Of a stretch of 64,000 bases of DNA, positions 36,691 to 48,110 are shown in pieces. Under the pieces are notes generated by a model. The model was given only the letters and a program-made list of their open reading frames with translations, made no database searches and was not told the DNA's origin. The DNA comes from Metopolophium dirhodum (taxonomy: Eukaryota; Arthropoda; Insecta; Hemiptera; Aphididae). A program made the position numbers and the translations under genes. Where the stretch lies: positions 39,150,241 through 39,214,240 of the forward strand of contig NC_083565.1 of assembly GCF_019925205.1 (NCBI RefSeq), given 5' to 3'. Position 1 is the first letter of the stretch. Every line of letters begins with the position of its first letter.

Positions 36691-37930
36691 AATTTAACAC
36701 CGTCCATTACAGTGATCCATTTGTAACCTACTGTACGGCAGAGTGACACCGTGTAACTTTGATACTTTAGAGTTAAATCCATAAAGTTACGTACAAACAG
36801 CACGGGGTCAGCCTACTTGATTGCCTACTTGATAATATACTGCTGCAAATCAGAATTTTTATTCCAGGCAACAGAAAAGTTAAGATCAATTTTGAACACT
36901 ATCATACACCGAATATTAAATAACGAATCGAACAAAGTTTGAGTCATATAGAGTTGGTACATTTAACGGGTAACGAAGTGCACGGGATCAGCTAATATAT
37001 ATTATATATATTAACAATATTATTGTATACATATTATTATATAATAACAATAATCTATTGTTTTTTTTCTAATCTAATTTATTTTTTCAACTATACATAC
37101 TAAGAAAGCCTGTCGTTCAAAACTATAAAATGTTAAATCTAATATATTAATAACCTATACCTAACCTATATTCAACTCTCCGCCTTCACCACAAGCGCAA
37201 GTAAGGTAGATGAATTATGTATTTTTGTAATATATAAATACTGATAAATATGTATTGATTTAAGTAAAAAATAAAATAAAAAAATAATTCAAATTTAACA
37301 CCATCCATTACAGTGACCCATTTGTAACCTACTGTACGGCAGAGTGACACCAGTGTAACTTTGATACTTTAGAGTTAAATCCATAAAGTTACGTACAAAC
37401 AGCACGGCGTCCGCCTACTTGATTGCCTACCTGATAATATACTGCTGTGAATCAGAACTTTTATTCCAGGCAACAGAAAAGTTAAGATCAATTTTGAACA
37501 CCATACACCGAATATTAAATAACGAATCGAACAAAGTTTGAGGCATATAGAGTTGGTACATTTAACGGGCAACGAAGTGCACGGGATCAGCTAACAATAT
37601 TATTGTATACATATTATTATATAATAACAATAATCTTTTGTTTTTTTTCCTAATCTAATTTATTTTTTCAACTATATATACTAAGAAAGCCTGTCGTTTA
37701 AAACTAAAAATGTTAAATCTAATATATTAATAACCTATACCTAACCTATATTCAACTCTCTACCTTCACCACAAGCGTAAGTAAGGTAGATGAATTATGT
37801 ATTTTTGTAATATATAAATACTGATAAATATGTATTGATTTAAGTAAAAAAAAAATAAAAAAATAATTCAAATTTAACACCATCCATTACAGTGACCCTT
37901 TTGCAACATACCGTGGAGCAGAGCGACACC
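36691..37930. repeat. Tandem repeat, two units of ~590 bp plus a partial third
   Basis: AATTTAACACC(G/A)TCCATTACAG recurs at 36691, 37292 and 37871 (spacings 601 and 579 bp). Each full unit includes TAACCTACTGTACGGCAGAG, CGTACAAACAGCACGG, a CGAAGTGCACGGGATCAGCT block and an ATATTGTATACATATTATTA block. Units 1 and 2 are nearly identical. The first ~60 bases of the unit equal the sequence that follows the right TIR in the 55.3-kb family copy, so the tandem grew from the flank or tail of that element. Minus-strand frames across it are spurious. Confidence 0.88.
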
Positions 37931-37959
37931 CACTTGCTCACCTTTTTTTTTTTTTTTTT

Positions 37960-38880
37960 ACTTGAGTATTGAAATACGTGTTTTAAATGTAAGTATCTGT
38001 ATTTGAATACTTTTAAAAAGTATCTTTTACGAAACTGCCTATCAACACATATTTATTTTATGTAGTCTATCAATAGGTATAATAGCCGCGTATGAACCAC
38101 TGTCCTTGTGGATTTACCGCGTGTTCCACTATAAAAATATTATGTTACCGAACGACAAAAGTATAATATATCGGTACGACATCAACGGCAATAATAATTG
38201 TTTGAAAGTGCACCTATACGTAGGAGGTGGCACGCATATACACAATATCAAAAGTTGAGTTATTTTTACAAGTGTCGTAGATAAAACGAGTCGAACGAGT
38301 TCAGTGACGCGCGGAGAAGTGGCTGTAAAACTACGTCGTATCAGGGCGAAAAATAATATTATTATGTGACTCCACACTCAGAAGTCTCGACGTATAATAA
38401 TAATGGTATAGTTACTAATAACGGTAAGTACCTGCCTACCTACTCGACTCTGAGTAATACAATATTATATATTATTATTTCTGGGCGAAGCGCGCTGAGA
38501 CTTAATTCGATAGCAGTGGGTAGGTAGGTATATTTATAGATTTGTGCGTCTTTTGATTTTTCGAACAAAACGAGCGTCGAGTTAAAATCTATTTTTATTT
38601 TTTTACGATATTTTTCTTCTTTGCATTTATACGCGTCCCCCCTATAATAGTAGCCGGAATAATGAAATCAATTTTCGTAGAACCGAACCGAAAAGAAAAC
38701 AATCATTATTTTAAACCGATATTAATAATGATTATCAGCAAACATTATTTTCCGTAACATCATTGTTGCGTTCATTGTTACATTCGTATTGTTGAACGAT
38801 ATTATGTGCTCGTCATTATTATTTTCCGCAAATATTTATTACAGCGTGGGCCGCCGAGTGGACGAAAATAATTGGCCTTG
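37960..38880. other. Unassigned stretch upstream of a GC-rich island
   Basis: Contains a short GTATTGAAATACGTGTTTTAAA segment resembling 35745-35800 in part, which suggests that one repeat was split by the 36-38 kb insertions. No gene was recognised. Confidence 0.35.
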
Positions 38881-39480
38881 AAACGTACCCCTCACATAAT
38901 AGTATTCTTGTCCGTTGTGTATGCGTCGTGTCCGCTCGCGATTCCTAGCTGAATGTTTTTCCTTCCTCCTTCTTCCGGTTGAGGGCTACAACAGAGGGAG
39001 TGGGTGGGGGGCAGGGGGGGACAGGGGGCGGGCGCGGGAGGTCGTACAGTCTCGTAGCGCGTTTCGAGTGGGTTTTGATGACGTAATTAATAACGAGCTT
39101 TCGGGTGTTTTTATCCGAAACGACACTAATTCCGAGGTCATTAAGCCTCGCAGTTTTGGGGCTCCCCGGGGAGAGATGGAGAGAGGAAACGTCTGCGTGT
39201 GGTCTCAAATCCCCCCAGCTCGCGGGATCAAAACGTGATTTTTTCACCCTTGGCCGTGGAGAAAACCGAGAAATGGCGCAGCGCAGGTTGCGGTGGAGTT
39301 TGTGGCGGAGACGGTGGAGGCGGCCAAGTCACCGGAGGGTAAGACGTCGGCGGTGCCGGAGGGTGGGTGGCGGAGGGTTTTCATTCCACGGAAAGTCGGC
39401 GGACTCGTGTAAATCATCCCTGTTGCCAGATTAACGAGAATTCGGGCGTCAATCTTTTTCGGTCGCGCAGCTGCTACGAT
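38880..39480. promoter_or_regulatory. GC-rich island, possible promoter or 5' exon
   Basis: About 600 bp of GC-rich, purine/G-rich sequence in AT-rich surroundings. A consensus plus-strand donor (CCGGAG/GGTAAGAC, GT at 39339-39340) follows an ATG at about 39272 whose frame is Arg-rich and not recognisable. A second frame reads AAQVAVEFVAETVEAAKSPE but lacks an ATG. All of these can arise from G-rich composition, so only a regulatory or untranslated 5' role is proposed. Confidence 0.3.
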
Positions 39481-39679
39481 TTCTCACGCAACTCTTGCGG
39501 GAAATAATAATATATAAAACGTCCGGTTCTCCGCGCAGGTTGACAATACTTCAATTAGATGACGTAGCGTACCGCAATCGCTATATACAGTGATTAATTT
39601 CGAAACGGAGCTCTGAGCCCGAGGAGCCCCCCGACCGACGGTTCATCGGGGATAAGTGCACGCGCGTATACCACATGTA

Positions 39680-40190
39680 CAGGGTGATTCACCGACCGTC
39701 ATATGCTCCGTTTGCCCCCCCCCCCCCCCATTATAACGATGAAATCATTCGAATTCTGGTTTATGACATTTTTAAACACACTCAAAGACCCATTTTTTTT
39801 TAGTACATAAGGAGTGTGCCGTGTAGACTCAAACTCGTGTTTTTCAAATGAGGACCCCTCTCTTGTAATGTAATTTATTTACCAGATCGTTTTTCTGAAC
39901 ATATTTTGGACGTATCAGAATCGAAATGGTCCAAGGTTAATAAATACTAAATCCAACATTCTAATATTCCAATATTTATACTTTTGTAAAACCACTTTTA
40001 AGGGCTATAATATTCACTCCTAAGAACAAACATTTTAGAAACATTTTACTGAGACACTATACATATTCGTCCACATTTTGAATTAGATAGGTTCAACAGT
40101 TTTTTAAAAAATATATCCACATATACTGTAAAAAAATGTGGATTTTCATCTGAGAAAACAGAGGTTTGTATGCGTGCACAGATCCCCTAC
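39680..40190. mobile_element. TACAGGGTGATTCACC-family element with 15-base C tract
   Basis: Starts TACAGGGTGATTCACCGACC, followed by a C tract at 39715-39729 and CACTCAAAGACCCA. An inner inverted pair (GAGTGTGCCGTGTAGACTCA near 39808, partner near 40150-40185) suggests a foldback structure as in the 31.5-kb copy. Non-coding. The right terminus is not defined. Confidence 0.5.
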
Positions 40191-40199
40191 TCAAGTGGG

Positions 40200-40938
40200 A
40201 TTAAGTCTATTTTTATATTATTGTTAGAATTGTAAAATTGAAAATTTGATTCATTTTAAACTATAATATAGATATTAAATAATTTTACATTTTCGTTATT
40301 TTGACGAATAATGTTGTCAAAATAATGAAAATTCAAAACACTTATACATTTTTTTTTATTTTTTTATTTCATATAATTCAAAATGACTGAATAAATACCA
40401 TTTATAAAAAATCTTGTATTCAATTTTCAAGTTTTTTTTCAACGAGCATAATTTATTTATCAACATTTACTTTGGTAAAAAAAATTTAAACAATCTATTA
40501 TAGACTGTAGCTTATGATGCATAAAATTATTATTTTCTACCACGGTTGGCTATTATTATAGTCCATTACATTACATCGTTTAGAACTAGATTCGAAAACC
40601 ATTATAATATTATGATAGGTAGCAAAAATTAATAATATAAAATCAATATTCCAATTGGGTTAACCTATTACTATAAAATATTCTATGCGAGCGAAAAGTG
40701 CGATTAAAAATATATATACATATTATATTCGAGCAAGTTAATAGTTATTTTGATATACATTTTCAGTTTGTATAAGTTTGCTTATTATAATAAAAATATA
40801 CGATGGACGTTATGCGCAATTATCGTTTTCACATTTAATTTTACAACAACGATAATAGTTATGCGTACAACGCAGTTTATTTATTTAGTATATAATAGAT
40901 TTGCATAACAAAAACAACGACACACTGATTACATTCAG
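40200..40938. other. AT-rich stretch without recognisable genes
   Basis: Nothing recognised. Confidence 0.4.
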
Positions 40939-40942
40939 TTAA

Positions 40943-41589
40943 GAGGAGCACACGGCACAAAAAAAAATTGTCTTTACATTTTTTTTAAATTTTAATGAGA
41001 AATGTAGAATAACGTCATTGGGCCCGGCTCATCCTAAAAGTTTTATTTTTGAAATTTAATTTACACATAAATGTGTGGTTTTATTTGTTTAAGACGGTAC
41101 AAGTATTAACGTTTCAATATAACGTTTTGTTTTTTAAATATTAAAAATCTTAAAAGAGATAATATAATATTTTTATTTTTATTTCAAATATATTAAATAA
41201 ATATTTTTATTTTAATTTTAAATTTAAATGGCCATGACGCGCCGTTTATCAAAAATATCACTTTAAAGATTTATTAATATTTAAAAAACTAAACGTTATA
41301 TTGAATTTCTGATACTTTTATCGTCTTAAACACACGAAACCACACATTTATACGTAAATTGAATTTCAAAAATAACATTTTTAGGTTGGTAAATCGTTGT
41401 GTGAAGTGAGGAACTTTTACACGTATAAGATAGGCGATAATTACGATGAGCCGGGCACAATGACGTCACTTGACTCTTTTAAATCGCTCATAAATTATTG
41501 AAAAATGTGAGTAAAAACGTAAAACCTATACCATTATTCTTAAAATTGAACATTCTTTCGAATTGGAAAAATTTTTTTTTTGTGTACCT
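40943..41589. mobile_element. Second TTAA-flanked foldback element
   Basis: Flanked by TTAA at 40939-40942 and 41590-41593. Left arm: GAGGAGCACACGGCACAAAA, then GGGCCCGGCTCATC, ACATAAATGTGTGGTTT and CAATATAACGTTTTGTTTTT. The right arm carries their inverted counterparts (GATGAGCCGGGCAC, AAACCACACATTTATACGT, AACGTTATATTGAA). The arms are imperfect, at about 250-300 bp each, with an AT-rich non-coding centre. The termini are more diverged than the arms. Confidence 0.75.
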
Positions 41590-41639
41590 TTAATTTTTTT
41601 AACAAGTGTTTGCTATCTCCTTCGAGCAACGCTTGTGAT

Positions 41640-42841
41640 CGGGGCGAGAGGTACGTATGAAAAAACGTATACAGATTAGGTGAAATTCAGACTTGTGTAA
41701 AATAGAATAAAAAAAAAACCTTTCAGCAAATGTACGAGAAAGAATATTGTGCTATATTATGGTATTTACTTGAATAATCGATCTCATGTTTTACTCAATA
41801 CTTCGAAATCATATTTTTCACGTACCAGTAAAATATATTTTACGTGATGTTATTTCGAAGCGAGTGCGAAAGTAGCAGCGCCGAGTTTATGGGATTTCAA
41901 TCGAATTAAAATAATAATAATTCATCGATTTTAAAAGTTTTTTTTTCTTCAAACAGCTAGTAGGTGCCTAACTGTATACTATTATTTATTATAACTTACT
42001 ACCACCGATAATAGGCAGTGTATATGATACGCCAAGTAATTTTAGAAATAAATTACAGTAAATTATAGTCGTTGCACTAATATTCAAGTTATATCGGGAA
42101 ATATGGTTTCGCTGCCTGAGGATTAAATCGTATGTTATTATGTAATTTCCAACTAATAAAACGCAACGGAACGACGGACGAGATAAATCGCATTATAATA
42201 ATAATAATAATTTCCGAACGAGTTATAACCAAATAGCGCATAGTTGAAAAATACGTTGTGTGTAATATAATATTTTGTTTTTAATCAATAAAATAATATA
42301 TTGGAAACGAGATAATAAAATAAAAAGTCAGTGCGGTGATAGCGTTGCAGCGCAGTGCCACAGAATAAAATATAAGGAAAAACTTAAATCGATATATATA
42401 TATATATAGTATTATGTAAGTACCTACGATACTTAACGTCGACGTCATATAATTTTAACGAATTTATTAAATCTCGTCAAATATACATTTATTTTGTTTA
42501 AAAGGAAAATAATATCGTAAAACTATTTCAAAGGAGCTAATATATAATATTTTCGCGGAACGAAAATATCGCAAGTATTGCTATTTTTAAAAAAAATAAC
42601 TTTGTAAAATATATCAACTTAATAGTCAATTATTATTCTCTTGCGGGCCAAATCCTATTACGCCGTGGTTTTCATTCCGATACCATATAATACCATTTTT
42701 ATCAATTGGGTGGGAACGTTGCGTATAATGTGTATATTACAAATAACTGGCTTGACTTAAAAATGTCCTATAATTCACCATTCGCACAGCGGTAAATGTA
42801 ACCCGGTTTTTTTTAAAACGTTTTTAATTCGAAAATATCGT
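41640..42841. other. Unassigned stretch
   Basis: AT-rich with a short (TA)n run near 42395. No gene recognised. Confidence 0.4.
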
Positions 42842-43279
42842 CTCCAAGCAAGACTTGAAACCGGTTACCGGTTGCCGAACCTATAATCACTTATTGTTAT
42901 TATAAACTTTTTGTATTCCCGGTTATCAGTTACCAGTTACCGTGACAATTTTTCAGCTAACATAAAACGCTAAGTAACGTAATATGTTTTAACAGGTTAA
43001 GAACCGATTACCGTTACCTATAAACTATGACGCTGCTTACGAATTGCGCCTCGTATAAAAAGGTATAATACTAATTGCGTCCACATTACCTGTGATATCT
43101 TAAAAGGCGAAATTATTGGTTATTATAGATTATAGATTTAATAAAAACGATTACGTTAGAACTTTGATAAATTTCTAGTGAGTTACGTTCTGTAGACAAA
43201 CACAATTATATTGAAAATGGTTCACTTATTCACACGTGTTTATTTTTACCAAAAACCAATTTTTTAACTTTGAATAACT

Positions 43280-43752
43280 ATGGCGAGTGATATTAAAACC
43301 ATGTTTAGCGAAAAACAACGGGATTTATTTGTAATTGGTGCGTACAAATTTCGCTTCCACAAGTGCTTGAAAAATAATTTAAAACGGTAGTGTTGTTGTA
43401 AAAAAACTTGTACAGCTTATATTCATTTGAACTCCGATAATAAAGTAGTCAAAAAAGTTATTGATCATAGTCATGATGAAGAAAACGAAATATTGAACCG
43501 TCAAATCGTGAGTAATAAATTAAAACGAAAAGCTATCGACGATATTTGTGAAAAACCAAGTAAAATCATTAATCGTGAATTACTTACACATGATGTAGAT
43601 ACTTTAACTACATATGAGATTTGCAATTGATCAGAAAAAATATGCATTCACTTAAACAACCGCACAACCTCGATAATTAATAAAGAACAATTGTTAAAAC
43701 AAGCAATGGCAGATTTTCAACCAAAAAAAATTAGTAGGTTTGAATTCATAAA
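43280..43752 (+). pseudogene. FLYWCH zinc-finger protein, N-terminal part of a transposase (broken)
   Basis: From ATG 43280 the frame gives a ~30-residue leader containing KFRFHKCLKNNLKR, then a TAG at the position where FLYWCH domains have the conserved Trp. The frame then continues CCCKKTCTAYIHL and VIDHSHDEEN. The spacing of the two Cys (C-x4-C after the Trp) and the HxH pair fit the FLYWCH DNA-binding fold. Further on, ELLTHDVDTLTTYEICN precedes a second stop (TGA at 43628-43630), and the open stretch then runs to a third stop at about 43750. In complete relatives this linker is followed by an MULE-type DDE domain, which is absent here. A DNA-binding role at the element ends is family knowledge; this copy cannot produce a full protein. 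Confidence 0.75.
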
Positions 43753-44024
43753 AAAGTTATCTTTTAAATTTTTTCCGGTTCTATAATATTTTAATAAAAT
43801 TAAAATGACAAAAAAAAAACAAAAACAATATATTTTTCACCAATAACAATAATATTTTGTATACGAGTACAGTTACAATTTTAAAAACTGTAAATCGTTG
43901 TCTGTCTCTGATAGGGCATGGGAACAAAGGTGTGGTACAATTTTTTTTAGAAAACCGGTATTCAATCGGTTACCGGTAACCGATATTTTTTGGAAGTGGT
44001 TATCACTTACCTGTTACCAGTGTT

Positions 44025-44518
44025 GGGAATTATCTAGATAAGATTTCTTGAAATAAATTATCTTTTAAAGTATCTTGTCTAGATAAATAGGCTTATCTAG
44101 ATAAATATTATAGTGCCCCTAAAAAATTATAAAACCAATGTTACTAAAATTATAATATAATATGAATTGTTTATAAAATTAGAAGAATATATTTCTTGTT
44201 ATTATTGCCAACGACAATATTACGATAATACGAGAGCTGCATGCGGGCTTGCACTAAACATCGTTCTCTACTAGCCATAATAAGCATATTAAAATTAATT
44301 AGGTATAGGTTTATTTCCCCATTCATTTTAAATATAAATTAAAATTAACTACGTAGAACTGTATTTAAAAGGCTCAATTCGTTGTTATTATAAATATTAT
44401 GTCATTATACTGATATAAATATAATATTACAAAAATACTAAAAAACAATAAAAATAAGTGTAAAAAAATGATATTTATATAGATAATAATATGTTGTTAA
44501 AATTATCTTATCTTATCC
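44025..44518. mobile_element. hAT-like MITE (CAGTGTTGGGAA) nested in the FLYWCH element
   Basis: Starts CAGTGTTGGGAATTATCTAG and contains repeated ATCTAGATAA, as at 22.4, 53.2 and 60.4 kb. The right boundary is inferred from where the ACCGGTAATTGGTTACC sequence of the host element resumes, at about 44545; the terminus itself is eroded (ATCTTATCTTATCCGCC). Confidence 0.5.
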
Positions 44519-45149
44519 GCCTTTAACCTGTAATTTCGAATATAGTACCGGTAATTGGTTACCGTTAACAACAGGACCGGTATAAAACCGACAACCGGTA
44601 TCCAAACATTTTTTTCATTAATTTATTAACGGTTTCAAGCCCTGCTCTAAGACGGTAAGCTTTTTTTGGATCGGGGAAATCGGTAAAATGTTTAAAGCGT
44701 TTATGTATTATTATTTCCGTTGTAACGATATTCACCGAGTCGTCTGTTGTTTCGAGACGATCGTGTGCAGAGTTTGAAAGGTCAAATATTATTATAATGA
44801 GTGTAAAAACGGAGTTTGATGTTAAAAAATCAAAGACAAAAAATAATATGCAAATAATAAATTTAAAAAAAAAAAAAACAATTTTTTTTCGTATTAAAAC
44901 AAGGATTGATGTTGTACCTGAGTATTTCAAAGGTTATACAAACTTTTAAAAGGAAGAGTAATTTCGAAAAGAGTGTTTCAACCTCAGACGATAAGACGTC
45001 ATAAAAGTTGTGAAATATGCGCGTGTTTCGGTTTTGGAAACCAATAACTTGTTTTCTACTTTTTATGATATTATGCCTCATACCTTATGAGTGCCTCACC
45101 AGATAATCTTTTGAATTTAACATCGAACGGTAAGCTAATGATATTATGA

Positions 45150-45355
45150 ATGCGAAAACAAATACACAGATTTTAATAAAAAAAAATATTTAAATTACAA
45201 GACGTCCGATTGTTAATTATAAAACTAATAATATTAGGTATGTAATTTACCACATTTTTGTATCATAACTATTGATTTTTCAATTTTTTTTTTCAAAGCT
45301 GTGCACGATACAAATTGTCGGATACAGTGTTACAGAGTGATTAACATTTTTATGT
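45150..45355. repeat. Dispersed repeat, copy 1 of 2
   Basis: AATTACAAGACGTCCGATT, TGTAATTTACCA, TTGATTTTTC, AAAGCTGTG and GGATACAGTG...GAGTGATTAACATTTT occur in the same order as at 47320-47545, about 2.2 kb away in the same orientation. Non-coding. No termini were defined. Confidence 0.7.
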
Positions 45356-47319
45356 TTAGAAAACCATATAAACATTCAAAATATGTATATTCTTAAAACT
45401 CATCTAGGTACTATATACAGAGTGGTGCATACTTAGGTATTTTAGGAGGAAATTTACGAATTGTCTTTCATCCCTATCGTAAATAAAAAGGTTAATGCAC
45501 ACTAGTTGCCCACGATGACCAGGTAAGTTCATAATTATATACGAGTTACCTCCCAAGAATTTTCACACTTGTTGCCTCCCGTATAGAATAAAGTAGTGGT
45601 TCATAAACATAACTAAAAAATTCCACATAAATAGATGAATTTATAAATTAACATAAAATACTTAATATAATATTATAATATTTTGTATCAAATAATAAAC
45701 ATTTTGTTTTATAATCAGAATTAAAAATATATTTATGTAAAACTATATTATAATATTTCTACTATATAATTATATTTAAAACGATTATGATTATAAAAAT
45801 CAAATTAATTAAATTAATTAAATTATTTTAACACATTTGCAATTTTCATTAATCATGTTTCGCACTTTACACTGATCCATTCTAAAAACTAGCGCAACGG
45901 TTTAAAATCGCTTAATAATATTTGTAAAAATAATATCGTACAACGAATGTTGGACATCAACTAAATACGTTACTCGATCATGTATATAATTTACTATAAT
46001 CATTACAAAAAAGAATACAATATTATAATCTTAATGTTTAGTCGTATTGATACCTGTAATCGTATAAAATATAACAAAAATCATAAATTATGAATTTGAA
46101 ATTACAAGATTATTTCGATACGTCACGGCGATTGAAAATATTTGGAACCACTTATATTATATTCATTAACTGACTATTAGAAGGCGGCTTGCATATAGTT
46201 GGGAGGCAATTCGCAAAAAAAATTATTGACCTTTTCGTCTTCGGGAGGCAATTGGTGCGAGTCCATACAGAGCGTGACGCGGTACCTATATATGAAAAAA
46301 AGAAAATTAAATGTGTCCACGTTTTCAATTATTACCTAATAACCACTAAAGCTCAAATGTGTACCACGGTTATTAGGGTTTTTTCAGTGTCCAACATTTT
46401 TAAAAACCCAAAATATGTAGATCTATTAAAAGTTTGAAATATACAAGATATAGTACCTATGTATATTATAATGATTAAAAAACATAAGACGTATCAAAAA
46501 AGGATGCTGAATAAGTTAAAATAGTATTTTCTTATTTTATAATAATATGTAAATTTTTTGGACTCATAGTACCTATGATATTATCGAAAAAATTGCAATC
46601 GGACCAGAAGTTTTGAGTTGTAAGTTGCTAGTAACTAATATAATAATAATATATTATAGGCCTAACCAATAATTAACAGTATAGTACGCAGGATTTTAAT
46701 TAGGGTTTTACCTTAGCAAATTATTTATTTATTTTTTGCTAAACAGTTCTTTGATAATTGGTTATAAGTTATAAGTTACAACTTATAACGAATTGTAGTT
46801 AGTCTTGAAATATAAGTCTACATTTAGAACACTCGAGTGTTTAACCTGGACACCTGTTCATCTATAGAGCTTCTTCTGGTCGGAATAATCGATGAGCGAC
46901 GATACATGAAGGGACACCGTACGACAATAATTGTGGTAGACGTTTAGCAATGTTCTAAGTCAGCCAAAAAAAAAAAAAACAGAAAATATGATTATCGAAG
47001 TCCTTGTAATGTATAACAATTTATTTTATATCTGTTAAACATTAACAACAAACGATCGACTCTGTGTATGGAAACGGTGGTAAATACGATTTTTTTGTAA
47101 AAGGAAGACATTTCAGGGGGGTGGTCAGAACCCTAGAACCCTACACCTGCGTACGCCACTGCCAATTAATATTTTCGAAGGTCCACATTAAGAATCTGGA
47201 CATCGTTGGCAGGCCATCAAAATTGCAGACGTCAGTAAAAAGTAAAAACCAATGTACAAAAATGATAAATTGCAACTCTTAAACCTCCTTTTTGATTATT
47301 GCGTTAAATAATTGTATAA
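45356..47319. other. Unassigned stretch between two direct-repeat copies
   Basis: GGGAGGCAATT occurs twice near 46200-46250 and an inverted TTGCCTCCCGT lies at about 45580, hinting at a diverged inverted-repeat element. The frames (46189-46437, 47064-47282) have no recognised domains. Confidence 0.35.
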
Positions 47320-47545
47320 TATGCTGAATGAAAAAACTTGAAAATTCAATACCGGTAAGTATCATTTCATATCAGATTTAAATAAAAAAAAATTATTTAA
47401 ATTACAAGACGACCGATTAGTTATAAACCTAATACTATTATGTAATTTACCATAACTTTTGTGTTATTATTATTGATTTATCTATTTTTAAAAGCTGTGA
47501 TTAATAAAATGATATGTTGGATACAGTGTGAGTGATTGACATTTT
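47320..47545. repeat. Dispersed repeat, copy 2 of 2
   Basis: Direct counterpart of 45150-45355, with AATTACAAGACGACCGATT, TGTAATTTACCATAACTTTT and GGATACAGTGTGAGTGATTG. It ends shortly before the Ginger-like element. Confidence 0.7.
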
Positions 47546-47721
47546 ACGACCAGCTTAAAAGTTATATACTTCTCAAATTCCTATCTTTAATAATAGTTGG
47601 TTAAGCGTATTATAATGTAGGTAATCATAAGGTACTTAATACTTATACAACTTAATCAAAGACGTTGTATGAAGTATCTTGTACTTTGCAATAATAATTA
47701 TTAGAAGCATAATATTATATA

Positions 47722-48075
47722 TGTCGTAGGCAATAAGTCAAATCAGGCATTTTATTAAATGCCTAGGCACATAGTCAAAGAATTTAATGTTTATGCAATT
47801 TCACTATCGGCCTAGACATTTAGTTAAATGCCTAGTCATGTCAGGCAAATAATAAAAAAAAACATTTTGAATTATTTTAAAAATTTAAATATATTTTCTA
47901 TCAGTTATTTATTGCTATTTTATATATAAAAAAGCTATGTATTATTTATTAATATTAAAACACGTAGAAAATAAAATAATAATAATAATAATAATAATAT
48001 AATAATTATGTGAAATAATATGTTTGATTTCGTGTACAATGTTACTATTGTTTTAAAAATGAAATCATAAAAAAT
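47722..48075. repeat. Left terminal inverted repeat of the Ginger-like element
   Basis: Pairs with 49228-49501. It differs by a ~33-base insertion (47738-47770 region, containing a second GGCATTTTATTAAATGCC palindrome) and by an (AAT)n expansion near 47971-48003. Confidence 0.85.
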
Positions 48076-48110
48076 GAATAAAAAAGTTATATTATAATTA
48101 CAAGTTTTTG

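Larger units (their letters stand above)
42849..44644. mobile_element. TIR transposon remnant encoding a FLYWCH protein
   Basis: The left terminus CAAGACTTGAAACCGG and the right terminus, reverse complement CAGGGCTTGAAACCG, form a 16-bp imperfect TIR. CTCCAAG (42842-42848) and CTCTAAG (44645-44651) flank it as a 7-bp near-duplication. Next to the ends are repeated ACCGGTTACCGG motifs, which recur near 43970 and 44560. It carries the broken FLYWCH gene at 43280 and a nested hAT-like insertion at about 44025-44518. FLYWCH domains accompany Mutator-like (MULE) transposases, which suggests but does not prove that superfamily. The catalytic DDE part is missing. Confidence 0.75.

Noticed and set aside
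36594..36803. Minus-strand 69-codon frame
   Set aside because: Lies across the junction of a TIR repeat and its tandem tail; the same sequence recurs as non-coding repeat.
38915..39434. Three frames of about 100 codons in the GC-rich island
   Set aside because: Overlapping on both strands with Arg-rich or Pro-rich low-complexity products; kept only as a possible untranslated or promoter region.
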